Assembly: GCA_946811695.1 (NCBI GenBank)
Contig: OX328124.1
Location: 55,310,603-55,374,602, forward strand
Source of the DNA: Gonocerus acuteangulatus
Lineage: Eukaryota > Arthropoda > Insecta > Hemiptera > Coreidae
Direction: 5' to 3'
Length of the DNA stretch: 64,000 nucleotides
The first letter of the stretch is position 1. Every line of letters begins with the position of its first letter. Positions 56,389 through 64,000 of this stretch are shown here, piece by piece. The notes under the pieces were generated by a model that saw only the letters and a program-made list of their open reading frames with translations, was not told the DNA's origin and did not search any database. The position numbers and the translations under genes were made by a program.

Positions 56389-57045
56389 TAAAGACGATAA
56401 AAAACTAGTTTTTTTTTATTTGAAGAAAGAATATTGATAATTATTTTGGCATTTCTTGAGCAAAGAAAAGAAAGCTTATTATTAGTAATAAAATAGTACC
56501 TCTATTTCTCTGATGTAGCATATTGTGTTTTATCGTATTGGAAGATGCTAATGACCCTGGCAGTCGGAGCACCTATAATTAATAAATAAAAAAAATATGT
56601 TGTAGATGCTAAGTTGAAAACTAAGATGTTCTAGGTAGTTGGTAACTGCTTATTAAGTCTTCAGTAGTTTTGTATTTTCGAAGCAGACTCAAATATATAA
56701 AATAATATGTAATAATTGAGGTAATAATAATATCATCCATGAAATAATACAGACATGAACCATACAATTTGATAAAAAATGAAATTTTCTCCTCATATTA
56801 AATAATATCAAATTGACAAGCACATAATCTGAAGATATAATGTATGTATAAAAAAATAATGCAAAATCATAGAGACAATTGGATTGAAAATGGCTTATAG
56901 CCGAAACGTTTCCATAAAAAAAATTTAATTAAAATTCAAAACTATTGAAGACTTAATAAGCTGTTACCAACCACCTAAAAAAAATATACTATTGGAGACA
57001 AATACCAGTAACTAACTAGAAGTTAGAAATTCTGGGCTACTTTTT
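56389..57045. other. Intergenic with a SINE tail
   Basis: At 56545-56580, GATGCTAATGACCCTGGCAG matches the 3' motif of the SINE at 44.3 kb. The block GTTGGTAACTGCTTATTAAG near 56638 has a reversed partner (CTTAATAAGCTGTTACCAAC) near 56951, a loose inverted repeat about 330 bp across. No gene. Confidence 0.5.
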
Positions 57046-57164
57046 AGCACTTTCCTCCGAAGGAAAGTAGCTATTGAGGTTGCACCCATGACGAAATTTT
57101 TGAAAAATTTCTTCGAATCTTTATCGATCTTACCTAGTAGACACCGAAAATGACCCCACTTAAA

Positions 57165-57213
<49 letters not shown>

Positions 57214-57935
57214 TATGTGTATCTGTTAACACGATACAGGCCAGAGTTTTTGTTTTTTCGCTGCGAAACTTGGTATGTAGTGTCCCCCCATCAAACAATT
57301 GAACGAGTTCGTTAACCAACAAAATCGGTCCATCCGGAGGGGGGGGGGTTTACTCCGGAGCCAAAGTAGTTATTTGTCAATACCAGCCATAATTTTTGTT
57401 ATATTTCAACGAAACTCGGTATTTGTTGTGGTCACCTGAAGAGAAAAATTTGTTGTAAAAATAAACTAAATCGGTTGACTAGAAACGGGGGTTTACTCCG
57501 GACGGAAATGACTAATTTCCTTATACCGATCGTAATTTCGGTTCTATTTTTACGACACTCTGTATACGTCCTGGCTATCTAATAAGAAAGAAGTTTGTGA
57601 AAATGAACTAAATCGGTCTATTGAAAGGGGGGGGGGGTGTTACTTTGTACTATGTTTGAATTGAATACTCCCGCCAAACCAGGAGACTTCTGGTAACGTA
57701 GGTTTGCGAAACTCATCAAGATCAATAGATGAATTTGTGAAGCTTTGTGTATTTATTACGTAGTGTAGTATCACGCATACACAAAACTCTGGAAGGAAAT
57801 AAATTACAAAATTAATAAATAAAACAGCTGTATATAATAAAAGCAAAAGACCAGAATTTTATTTATACAGGTTATTTTAAGCAATTATTCAGCAATGCAC
57901 TCGACCCTACCCAATTCTGAGGAAAGTGCTTAGTT
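57046..57935 (-). mobile_element. Helentron-like non-autonomous element, copy C
   Basis: Reverse-strand copy of the family at 12.3 and 21.6 kb. AGCACTTTCCTC at 57046-57057 with the end hairpin to 57070, a (TA)n tract at about 57170-57210, about two to three minisatellite units (57290-57680), and GAGGAAAGTGCT at 57919-57930. Beyond the last motif this copy lacks the CGTCACGCAGGAG head and instead reads TTAGTTTTTACTAAGG, a small hairpin, so heads vary between copies. Confidence 0.7.
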
Positions 57936-58600
57936 TTTACTAAGGAAAGGACTTTTATACTATACAATTATATTCTATAAAATATACTAAATTTATATTA
58001 AATGGCGTATAATTGTAATATAATAAATGTCGGATGGTGCAATACAAAGGCAATATGGTTAGATCTCTTAATGTCCAACATAATATGTTATATACAATGA
58101 TATCGGTTGCAGTAAATTTATTAACCCCGTTTTAAACAATTATACCATGATAAATTTGCTGAACGTTTTTCTGATCTAGTCTTTGATAAAAGGCTATATT
58201 TGACCTCTTAAGGATATATATATTATTATTTTTTTTTTTTTTTTAATTTCTTCCTTTATTTGAAATGTTTATGTCCTTAAAATTCCTAGGCTGCACGCAT
58301 TTTCGTGCAGGGTTTCACTCCCGAAAGAAGTGTCTTTTTTGAGAAAATGTATTAAAATTACCATAATGCTAACTTTTTAAATCATTAGTACCATAGTGTT
58401 TTAAAAAAATACTTTCTAATTATTTTTTTAGAAATTTAAAATCTATTTTTGCACAATATAAAAAGACAGCTGTTTTTTCTTTGCTAGTGAAAACTAACCT
58501 GTAAAAGTGCTCTCTAATATTTAGTTAATTTGTGTTGTTTAAAAGTGAATTAGTGTTATTATTAGTGTTAAAATTTTCATTTAGTAGTCATTCTTGCTAA
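57936..58600. other. AT-rich intergenic
   Basis: No gene. A perfect small hairpin, CTGCACG...CGTGCAG, lies at about 58292-58311. The 5' boundary of the retrotransposon that follows could not be fixed and may fall in this stretch. Confidence 0.45.
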
Positions 58601-58872
58601 GTAGTGTATAATTGATACGAAGAAGACACCTATAGGCCCTGGAGCTCACATGCTTCCAGGAGGCTGTAGGAACAGGAAGGTGTAACACTCCTGGCATTTT
58701 ACAGGATTAACCGGACAAAGGCCTATTTGTCCGGCCAGATAAGTGGAAAATTTTTTTCTGTTTCTGTTTTTCATTCTATTTTATTTTTAAAACCCCAATA
58801 TTATTTATTGTTCACTTTCTTTATACTTTAGTTTCAAGGGCTTCGAATCAAATACTAATAAAAACCTTCATA
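58601..58872 (+). mobile_element. Probable 5' untranslated region of the intact non-LTR element
   Basis: Less AT-rich than the DNA before it. It contains a perfect 9-bp hairpin, CCGGACAAA (58711-58719) with TTTGTCCGG (58726-58734). It leads to the ORF1 start at 58873. The exact left end is not visible because no target duplication can be compared within the window. Confidence 0.5.
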
Positions 58873-60177
58873 ATGAATAAACCCCCCGACATACGCTCCC
58901 CAAAAACAAAAAGATTTAAAAGAAATATATTCAATGATCTGGATAATTACAAAAATACCTTAGCAGAGGTTTCACAAAATAAAAATAAATTTTTAATTAT
59001 TAAAAGGGATGAGGAAGGTGATCTTACAAAATTATCGCCTTTTTTACTATCTAAAACGATAAATAACCTTTGCGGGGAGCCTAAAAATGTAAAAAAGTTA
59101 AGAAATGGGACAATTTTGGTTGAAACAACCTCAAAAGAGCAATCAGATAAATTGTTAAAATTATATAATTTTGGACCTACAATAAAAGTAAAAGTGAGCG
59201 CGCATGAGAAGTTAAATATAACAAAAGGCGTCATATTTTGTCCAGACTTGGAAGGAATCGATCCGACTGAAATATTGGAGGAATTGAAATGCTTTAATGT
59301 GATGGAAATTAAAAGAATAATTACTAGGAGGTCAGGAATAGAAAAACACACACATTTGTACGTTCTTACATTTTCAGTGCCGACCCTCCCAGAAACCATT
59401 AATGTAGGATACCAAAAATTAAGAGTTAAAATGTATATCCCTAACCCAATCCGCTGCAGGACTTGTCTTAAACTTGGTCATTTTGCAGATAAATGTGTTA
59501 AAGAACCGATATGTAATTTCTGTTCCAAACCATTACATAGCGGTACTCCGTGTGAAACAATTGTCCCAAACTGTGCAAATTGTGGGAACCACCACCCAAG
59601 CTTAGATATTAAATGCCCCAAGTTAATAGAAGAAAAGGAAATTAAAACAATCCAGTTCAAAGAAAAAGTACCTTATAGTGTAGCTAGAAGGAAATATAAA
59701 GAAAGCCAACCAATTAATAAAAGTTATTCAGAAGTAGCTAGGAATGTACGAAAGGAAGTTAAGGAAATAGGTATTCAGACAGATGACTGTATTTCTGTAG
59801 CTACTGTTCCGAAGATTCTAGTAGCCAGAGCCAAGGCTGCGGCTTCGTCACAGACTGGCTGTAACCCATCCCCTCCACTCGCTCCCTCCCACTCCACACT
59901 CCCTCCCTCTCCACTCACTCCCACTCTCTCTCCACTCCCTCCCTCTCTCTCTCCACTCCCACCCTCTCACTCTCTCCCAGGCATAGCCAACACCTCTCTC
60001 CCTCTACCTCCCCGTGAGCGGTCCGTTTCTCCTCGCTCCCGGGATCGACGTGAAAACACTAATGTACCCCAGTCACAGGGCGGGGTACAAAATAGTGAGG
60101 ACTTTAAAACCCCGCCTCCTCCTAGGCGGAAACAAAAACAAAATTCCAAAAAAAGTGGTGAAGACATGGAAACCTGA
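58873..60177 (+). CDS. Non-LTR retrotransposon ORF1 (zinc-knuckle RNA-binding protein)
   Basis: 434-aa ORF1 protein, expected to coat the element RNA and help target-primed reverse transcription. Residues about 45-190 form the alpha/beta region usual in arthropod ORF1 proteins (RRM-like; inferred). Three knuckles follow: C195-x2-C198-x4-H203-x4-C208, C214-x2-C217-x4-H222-x4-C227, and C234-x2-C237-x3-H241-x6-C248. After a Lys-rich linker come a Ser/Pro/Leu low-complexity run (about 330-375) and a basic tail. The frame has no interruption. The start is the first ATG of the frame, in a plausible context (ATAATGA). ORF2 begins 443 nt after its stop, a wide gap for this group, with only AT-rich sequence between. 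Confidence 0.9.
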   Translation: MNKPPDIRSPKTKRFKRNIFNDLDNYKNTLAEVSQNKNKFLIIKRDEEGDLTKLSPFLLSKTINNLCGEPKNVKKLRNGTILVETTSKEQSDKLLKLYNFGPTIKVKVSAHEKLNITKGVIFCPDLEGIDPTEILEELKCFNVMEIKRIITRRSGIEKHTHLYVLTFSVPTLPETINVGYQKLRVKMYIPNPIRCRTCLKLGHFADKCVKEPICNFCSKPLHSGTPCETIVPNCANCGNHHPSLDIKCPKLIEEKEIKTIQFKEKVPYSVARRKYKESQPINKSYSEVARNVRKEVKEIGIQTDDCISVATVPKILVARAKAAASSQTGCNPSPPLAPSHSTLPPSPLTPTLSPLPPSLSPLPPSHSLPGIANTSLPLPPRERSVSPRSRDRRENTNVPQSQGGVQNSEDFKTPPPPRRKQKQNSKKSGEDMET

Positions 60178-60620
60178 CAACCCTATGCATTATATGAAAA
60201 TAAACACCCACATAATGACATACTATCATAACAGTAAACCACCTCTTCACTCAAACACACATCCACACACACCACCAAATCCAATTATCAGGGAAAAAAG
60301 TTATTTTATAAAAAGAAAAACTACAATAAATAAAAATGAATTTTCAAAATATATTACTATATCAATAACACTAATAGATTATTTGAAGGGTACTCAAACC
60401 TTTTTCTTCGCTCAATATTCATATATGCCTAAAATCCCATACCTAGTATTTGTAAATATAATTGAATCCCTACAGCTAACAACAGCTAAGCTAATGTACA
60501 TATATCTAAATATATATAAATCATTATTATATAATAATAAAATCAAAATAATTATAGCACGTCTCCTACTTGTAAATAGTATATTCAGTAAAATAGGACT
60601 ACCCCCACATTCATATTGCC
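60178..60620 (+). other. ORF1-ORF2 spacer
   Basis: AT-rich DNA of 443 nt. A frame that starts inside ORF1 (60014-60634) spans it but is a shadow. How ORF2 is translated from the same RNA (re-initiation or an internal entry) cannot be seen from sequence. Confidence 0.6.
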
Positions 60621-63600
60621 ATGTCTATAATTAGCTGGAACCTAAATGGCCTTCGTACCCAATTTGAGGAGCTGCAGATTCTCTTAAAAGATTCCAACCC
60701 TGCTATATTGTGCCTGCAAGAAACAAAACTTACTTCCAACATTAACGTAAATATAAAAAATTACTCCATCTACAGGAAAGAAATAGAACTTAGGGAAAAT
60801 GAGCGAGCCCACGGAGGAGTTGCCATTGCAGTTCGACGCGGTCTATTTGCCGAAGAACTGGACATACAAACTCCACTTCAAGCACTCATCATAAGGGTCA
60901 AATTGCGTTTTGACGTTACCATCTGTAACATTTATTTACCTCCAACTGAACGAATAAATGAAACAGCCTTATTGCAACTAATTACCAGACTTCCCACACC
61001 ATATATAGTAGTCGGGGATTTGAATGGGTCACATCAGTCCTGGAGTACAGCAACACCAAACACTAGGGGAAATATCATCAGAAGAATCATAGATACAACA
61101 GACTCACTCGTACTGAATACAGGAGAACCAACATATCTCTGTCCAAGATCAGGAACAACATCTGCCTTAGATCTAGCTTTCATCTCACCAAACCTTGTTA
61201 CACAATTAATCTGGAGTGTCTGTGGCGAACAATATGGGAGCGATCACTTTCCAATACTTGTAAATTTTAATTCTGATTTACCCAAGATAAACCGACATCC
61301 AAAATGGATCATTGAATCAGCCAATTGGGAAGACTTCACAGAAACACTCAACAAATACACAAAACAGCTCACCGGAAATATAGATGAGATAATTGACAGT
61401 TTCACCCACAATATTATTACAACAGCTCTACAGACAATTAAAAAAACCAAAGGACTTCCGAAAGGAAACCATACTCCATGGTTTGACGAGGAATGTCGGA
61501 AGTCCATTACACTAAAAAATAAAGCTCTCAAAAAATTTCAGAAAAGCCCAACAAAAGATAACCTAATAAATTACAAAAAGCAGAAGTCAATTGTCAGAAA
61601 TCTAGTGAAAAATAAAAAAAGAAGCTCCTGGGCAGACTACATAAGCACAATATCCATCAACACCCCCATAAAAAAAGTGTGGCAAAAAATTCGGAGCATA
61701 TCAGGTCAATATAACAATGAAGTTCCAATCCTTAAAATTCAAAATGAAATAACCTATAATCCTCATGTAACATCTGAAGCTCTAGTAAACTACTTTACAG
61801 CCATCTCAAACTCTCAAAATTCTCCCAATTTAAACCATGACAATCACCCCCAACATCAAGTAGATTTTACGGACACTTCACCTCAAGATCCTCTAATTCC
61901 TTACGATTACAACTGCCCATTCACCTTCTGGGAGCTGCAAGTAGCAATAGGAGAATTGAAATCTTCAACACCTGGAAAAGATGAAATCCATAATGAAATG
62001 ATTAAAAACTTTCCACCTTCCGTAAAACATTACCTGCTAAATGTATTCAATAAAATATGGGAAACCTCTAATTACCCAAATTCATGGCGTGAATCTATTG
62101 TCATTCCTGTATTAAAACCTGGAAAAGATAAATTAAGTCCTAGTAGTTACCGCCCGATTTCACTCACAAGCTGCTTATCAAAACTCATGGAAAAGATGGT
62201 CAACAGACGATTGACATGGGTAATAGAAAAATTTAACCTACTATCTTCCATCCAATGTGGCTTTCGGAAAGGCAGGTCGACAATAGACCAACTAGTGACG
62301 TTAGAAGCAGAAATCCTCAACACATATGTGGAACAGAAAGAAGCAGTGGGTGTATTTTTTGACTTGGAAAAGGCCTACGATACTGTTGACCGGAAAACAA
62401 TATTAGAAACATTGCATGCTTGGGGCTTCAGGGGAGCTCTTCCCAGCTTTATAAAGAGCTTCTTACAAAGAAGATATATTCAAGTAAGAGTAGGAGATAC
62501 GACCTCTAGTTGCAAAGAAATAGCATACGGCATCCCCCAAGGAAGTGTTCTGAGTTGTACTTTATTTGCTATTGCAATAAACTCAGTAGCCAATATCATG
62601 CCTGGGTCGATTAAAGCATTCCTCTACGTGGATGACCTGGCGATTCTGCTAAGGTTCCAAAACCATGCATGGATGCGCAGAACTCTCCAAAAAGTGCTAA
62701 ATGATTTGGAAACCTGGTCTGCGAATAAAAATCTCCGTTTTTCAACGGAAAAGACCAGAGGTATACTATTCTCACGTAAGAGGAACCAAACTCAAATTCC
62801 TCAGCTGACCTTATATGGGCAAACTTTGTCGTTCTGCGAAAGCACTAAATTCCTAGGCTTGGTCCTAGATAGAAAGCTTACATGGCAAAAACACATCATG
62901 TACCTACGAGAGGAATGCTCTAAGCGACTGAGGATCATGAAAGTGCTTGCCAGGACTTCCTGGGGGGCTGATCGTAAATCAATGCTTATGGTCTACACTA
63001 GCCTTATTCGCTCTAAGATCGACTACGGCAGTGTAGTGTATTCTTCTGCAAGTGGAAGTCGCCTCCAACTCTTAGATAGTATCCACCACACTGGGATCAG
63101 ACTTGCAACAGGGGCATTCAGGACCAGTCCTATAGTAAGCCTATGTGCGGAAGCCTCCATACCACCTCTTCTGTTTCGTAGGCAGGAACTAATAAATAAC
63201 TACATAGTCAACATCAAACTCCAACAAACCAACCCAGCCTACAACCATATATTTTATCCACGCCATCTTAGAATCTATGAAGCAAATCCCAGAAAACCAG
63301 CTCCAATAGGAATCAGGCATAAAGTAGTGATTAGTGAAATCCATGACATCCCTGTTGAAGCAAACCAACAAATATCAAGGCCACCTTCATGGAAATACCA
63401 CCCTCCGAAAATAGACCTAAGCTTCAAGAAGGTGCAACCAGGACAACATAAATTCAAATTAAATGATATATTGCAACAATATCAAAACTATGAAGCTCTG
63501 TATACAGATGGATCCAAGCAGGAAGGAAATGTTGGATTTGCAGTTATCCATAATGGGTTAGCCAAAAAATATAAATTACCACCTTATATATCAATATACA

Positions 63601-64000
63601 CCGCAGAACTCCTAGCAATAGCCACAGCCCTTTATTTATCTATAAACATCACTAACTCACATATACTATTATGTTCTGATTCCATGTCTGCCCTCCAGAG
63701 TATAGTAAGCTACAATAAAAAAGGACCTACACTCAACAAAATCCAAAATTATCTGGAAATCCTAAAGAACCTTAATAAAACAGTACAATTCCTTTGGACC
63801 CCAGGTCATTCAGGTATACCAGGGAATGAAATGGCAGATAAAGCAGCCAAGGAAGCAGCCCAGATGAATAGCCCCGAGCTTCAAATATATGAACCAAGTG
63901 ATATAAAAAGTTGGCTAAAATCCAGAGTTAAGAATAAATGGGAATCAATGTGGGAAGAAATCCCTCTGACCAACAAATTAAGAGGAATTAAACCAACTAC
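60621..64000 (+). CDS. Non-LTR retrotransposon ORF2 (endonuclease, RT, RNase H), runs off window
   Basis: An uninterrupted frame of 1,126 codons from ATG 60621 to the window edge. Residues 1-215 are an APE-type endonuclease: SWNLNGL (N7), E34 in LQETKL, GDLNGSHQSW (D133, N135) and GSDHFPI (D208, H209). The reverse transcriptase spans about 440-720: STPGKDEI, SYRPISL, FDLEKAYD (D581), GIPQGSVLS and YVDD (D671, D672). RNase H spans about 958-1085 with all four acidic residues: D963 (YTDGS), E996 (TAELLAI), D1020 (CSDSMS) and D1073 (GNEMADKAAK). The C-terminal knuckle expected in this group lies beyond the edge. RNase H places it near the I-type rather than the Jockey branch. All visible catalytic residues are intact, so it is a young and possibly active copy, and a relative of the dead copy at 1.3-3.6 kb. 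The TAG at 60594-60596 sets the upstream limit. Confidence 0.93.
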   Translation, partial: MSIISWNLNGLRTQFEELQILLKDSNPAILCLQETKLTSNINVNIKNYSIYRKEIELRENERAHGGVAIAVRRGLFAEELDIQTPLQALIIRVKLRFDVTICNIYLPPTERINETALLQLITRLPTPYIVVGDLNGSHQSWSTATPNTRGNIIRRIIDTTDSLVLNTGEPTYLCPRSGTTSALDLAFISPNLVTQLIWSVCGEQYGSDHFPILVNFNSDLPKINRHPKWIIESANWEDFTETLNKYTKQLTGNIDEIIDSFTHNIITTALQTIKKTKGLPKGNHTPWFDEECRKSITLKNKALKKFQKSPTKDNLINYKKQKSIVRNLVKNKKRSSWADYISTISINTPIKKVWQKIRSISGQYNNEVPILKIQNEITYNPHVTSEALVNYFTAISNSQNSPNLNHDNHPQHQVDFTDTSPQDPLIPYDYNCPFTFWELQVAIGELKSSTPGKDEIHNEMIKNFPPSVKHYLLNVFNKIWETSNYPNSWRESIVIPVLKPGKDKLSPSSYRPISLTSCLSKLMEKMVNRRLTWVIEKFNLLSSIQCGFRKGRSTIDQLVTLEAEILNTYVEQKEAVGVFFDLEKAYDTVDRKTILETLHAWGFRGALPSFIKSFLQRRYIQVRVGDTTSSCKEIAYGIPQGSVLSCTLFAIAINSVANIMPGSIKAFLYVDDLAILLRFQNHAWMRRTLQKVLNDLETWSANKNLRFSTEKTRGILFSRKRNQTQIPQLTLYGQTLSFCESTKFLGLVLDRKLTWQKHIMYLREECSKRLRIMKVLARTSWGADRKSMLMVYTSLIRSKIDYGSVVYSSASGSRLQLLDSIHHTGIRLATGAFRTSPIVSLCAEASIPPLLFRRQELINNYIVNIKLQQTNPAYNHIFYPRHLRIYEANPRKPAPIGIRHKVVISEIHDIPVEANQQISRPPSWKYHPPKIDLSFKKVQPGQHKFKLNDILQQYQNYEALYTDGSKQEGNVGFAVIHNGLAKKYKLPPYISIYTAELLAIATALYLSINITNSHILLCSDSMSALQSIVSYNKKGPTLNKIQNYLEILKNLNKTVQFLWTPGHSGIPGNEMADKAAKEAAQMNSPELQIYEPSDIKSWLKSRVKNKWESMWEEIPLTNKLRGIKPT

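Noticed and set aside
60014..60634. 206-codon open frame between ORF1 and ORF2
   Set aside because: It overlaps ORF1 in another frame and runs through AT-rich spacer with no domain.

Overview
The window is eukaryotic nuclear DNA from an insect. It holds a tandem cluster of RR-2 (Rebers-Riddiford) cuticular protein genes with short GT-AG introns and TATA promoters, set in AT-rich DNA full of (TA)n microsatellites, non-LTR retrotransposons, DNA-transposon derivatives and foldback repeats. The species cannot be named from sequence alone. The Ala-Pro-rich RR-2 style and the repeat load would fit a hemimetabolous insect such as a hemipteran, but this is a weak inference.

Host genes: eight RR-2 genes start at 13774(+), 16802(+), 23365(-), 27757(+), 34667(-), 42727(+), 47203(-) and 52952(+). 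All have the same architecture: a five-codon first exon, a phase-0 intron inside the signal peptide, and one exon with the rest. They form two subfamilies. The short form (142-153 aa) is at 13.8, 16.8, 22.9 and 34.2 kb. The long form (208-218 aa), with Ala-Ala-Pro-Tyr repeats on both sides of the chitin-binding domain, is at 27.8, 42.7, 46.5 and 53-56 kb. The long-form genes share a promoter block ahead of the TATA box. All are predicted to be secreted, chitin-binding structural proteins of the cuticle, and their clustering and shared promoter blocks suggest co-regulation. The last gene has an intron swollen to 2.7 kb by repeats where its paralogues have about 0.12 kb.

Mobile elements: the right edge (about 58.6-64.0 kb) carries a structurally intact non-LTR retrotransposon, with a zinc-knuckle ORF1 and an ORF2 (endonuclease, reverse transcriptase, RNase H) open to the window edge. 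Broken relatives lie at 1.3-3.6, 18.1-18.8, 29.1-29.7, 30.4-30.9, 43.8, 49.7-50.9 and 54.5 kb. A degraded Ty1/copia pol lies at 8.8-10.2 kb. A PIF/Harbinger element with terminal repeats, a TAA target duplication and a damaged transposase first exon occupies 40279-42068 and was itself invaded by a smaller element with an 8-bp target duplication. Three copies of a family with matching 12-bp subterminal inverted repeats, an internal minisatellite and an internal (TA)n tract lie at 12.3, 21.6 and 57.0 kb and resemble Helentron-derived HINE/DINE-1 elements.

Foreground structure: inverted repeats are unusually frequent (7.5-8.2, 19.1-20.65, 25.9-26.1, 30.9-32.75, 33.57-33.81 and 36.55-37.97 kb). 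The most striking, at 19.1-20.65 kb, is a long palindrome whose centre is seven tandem 86-bp units, each itself a near-perfect hairpin. No gene was recognised in the remaining intergenic DNA.
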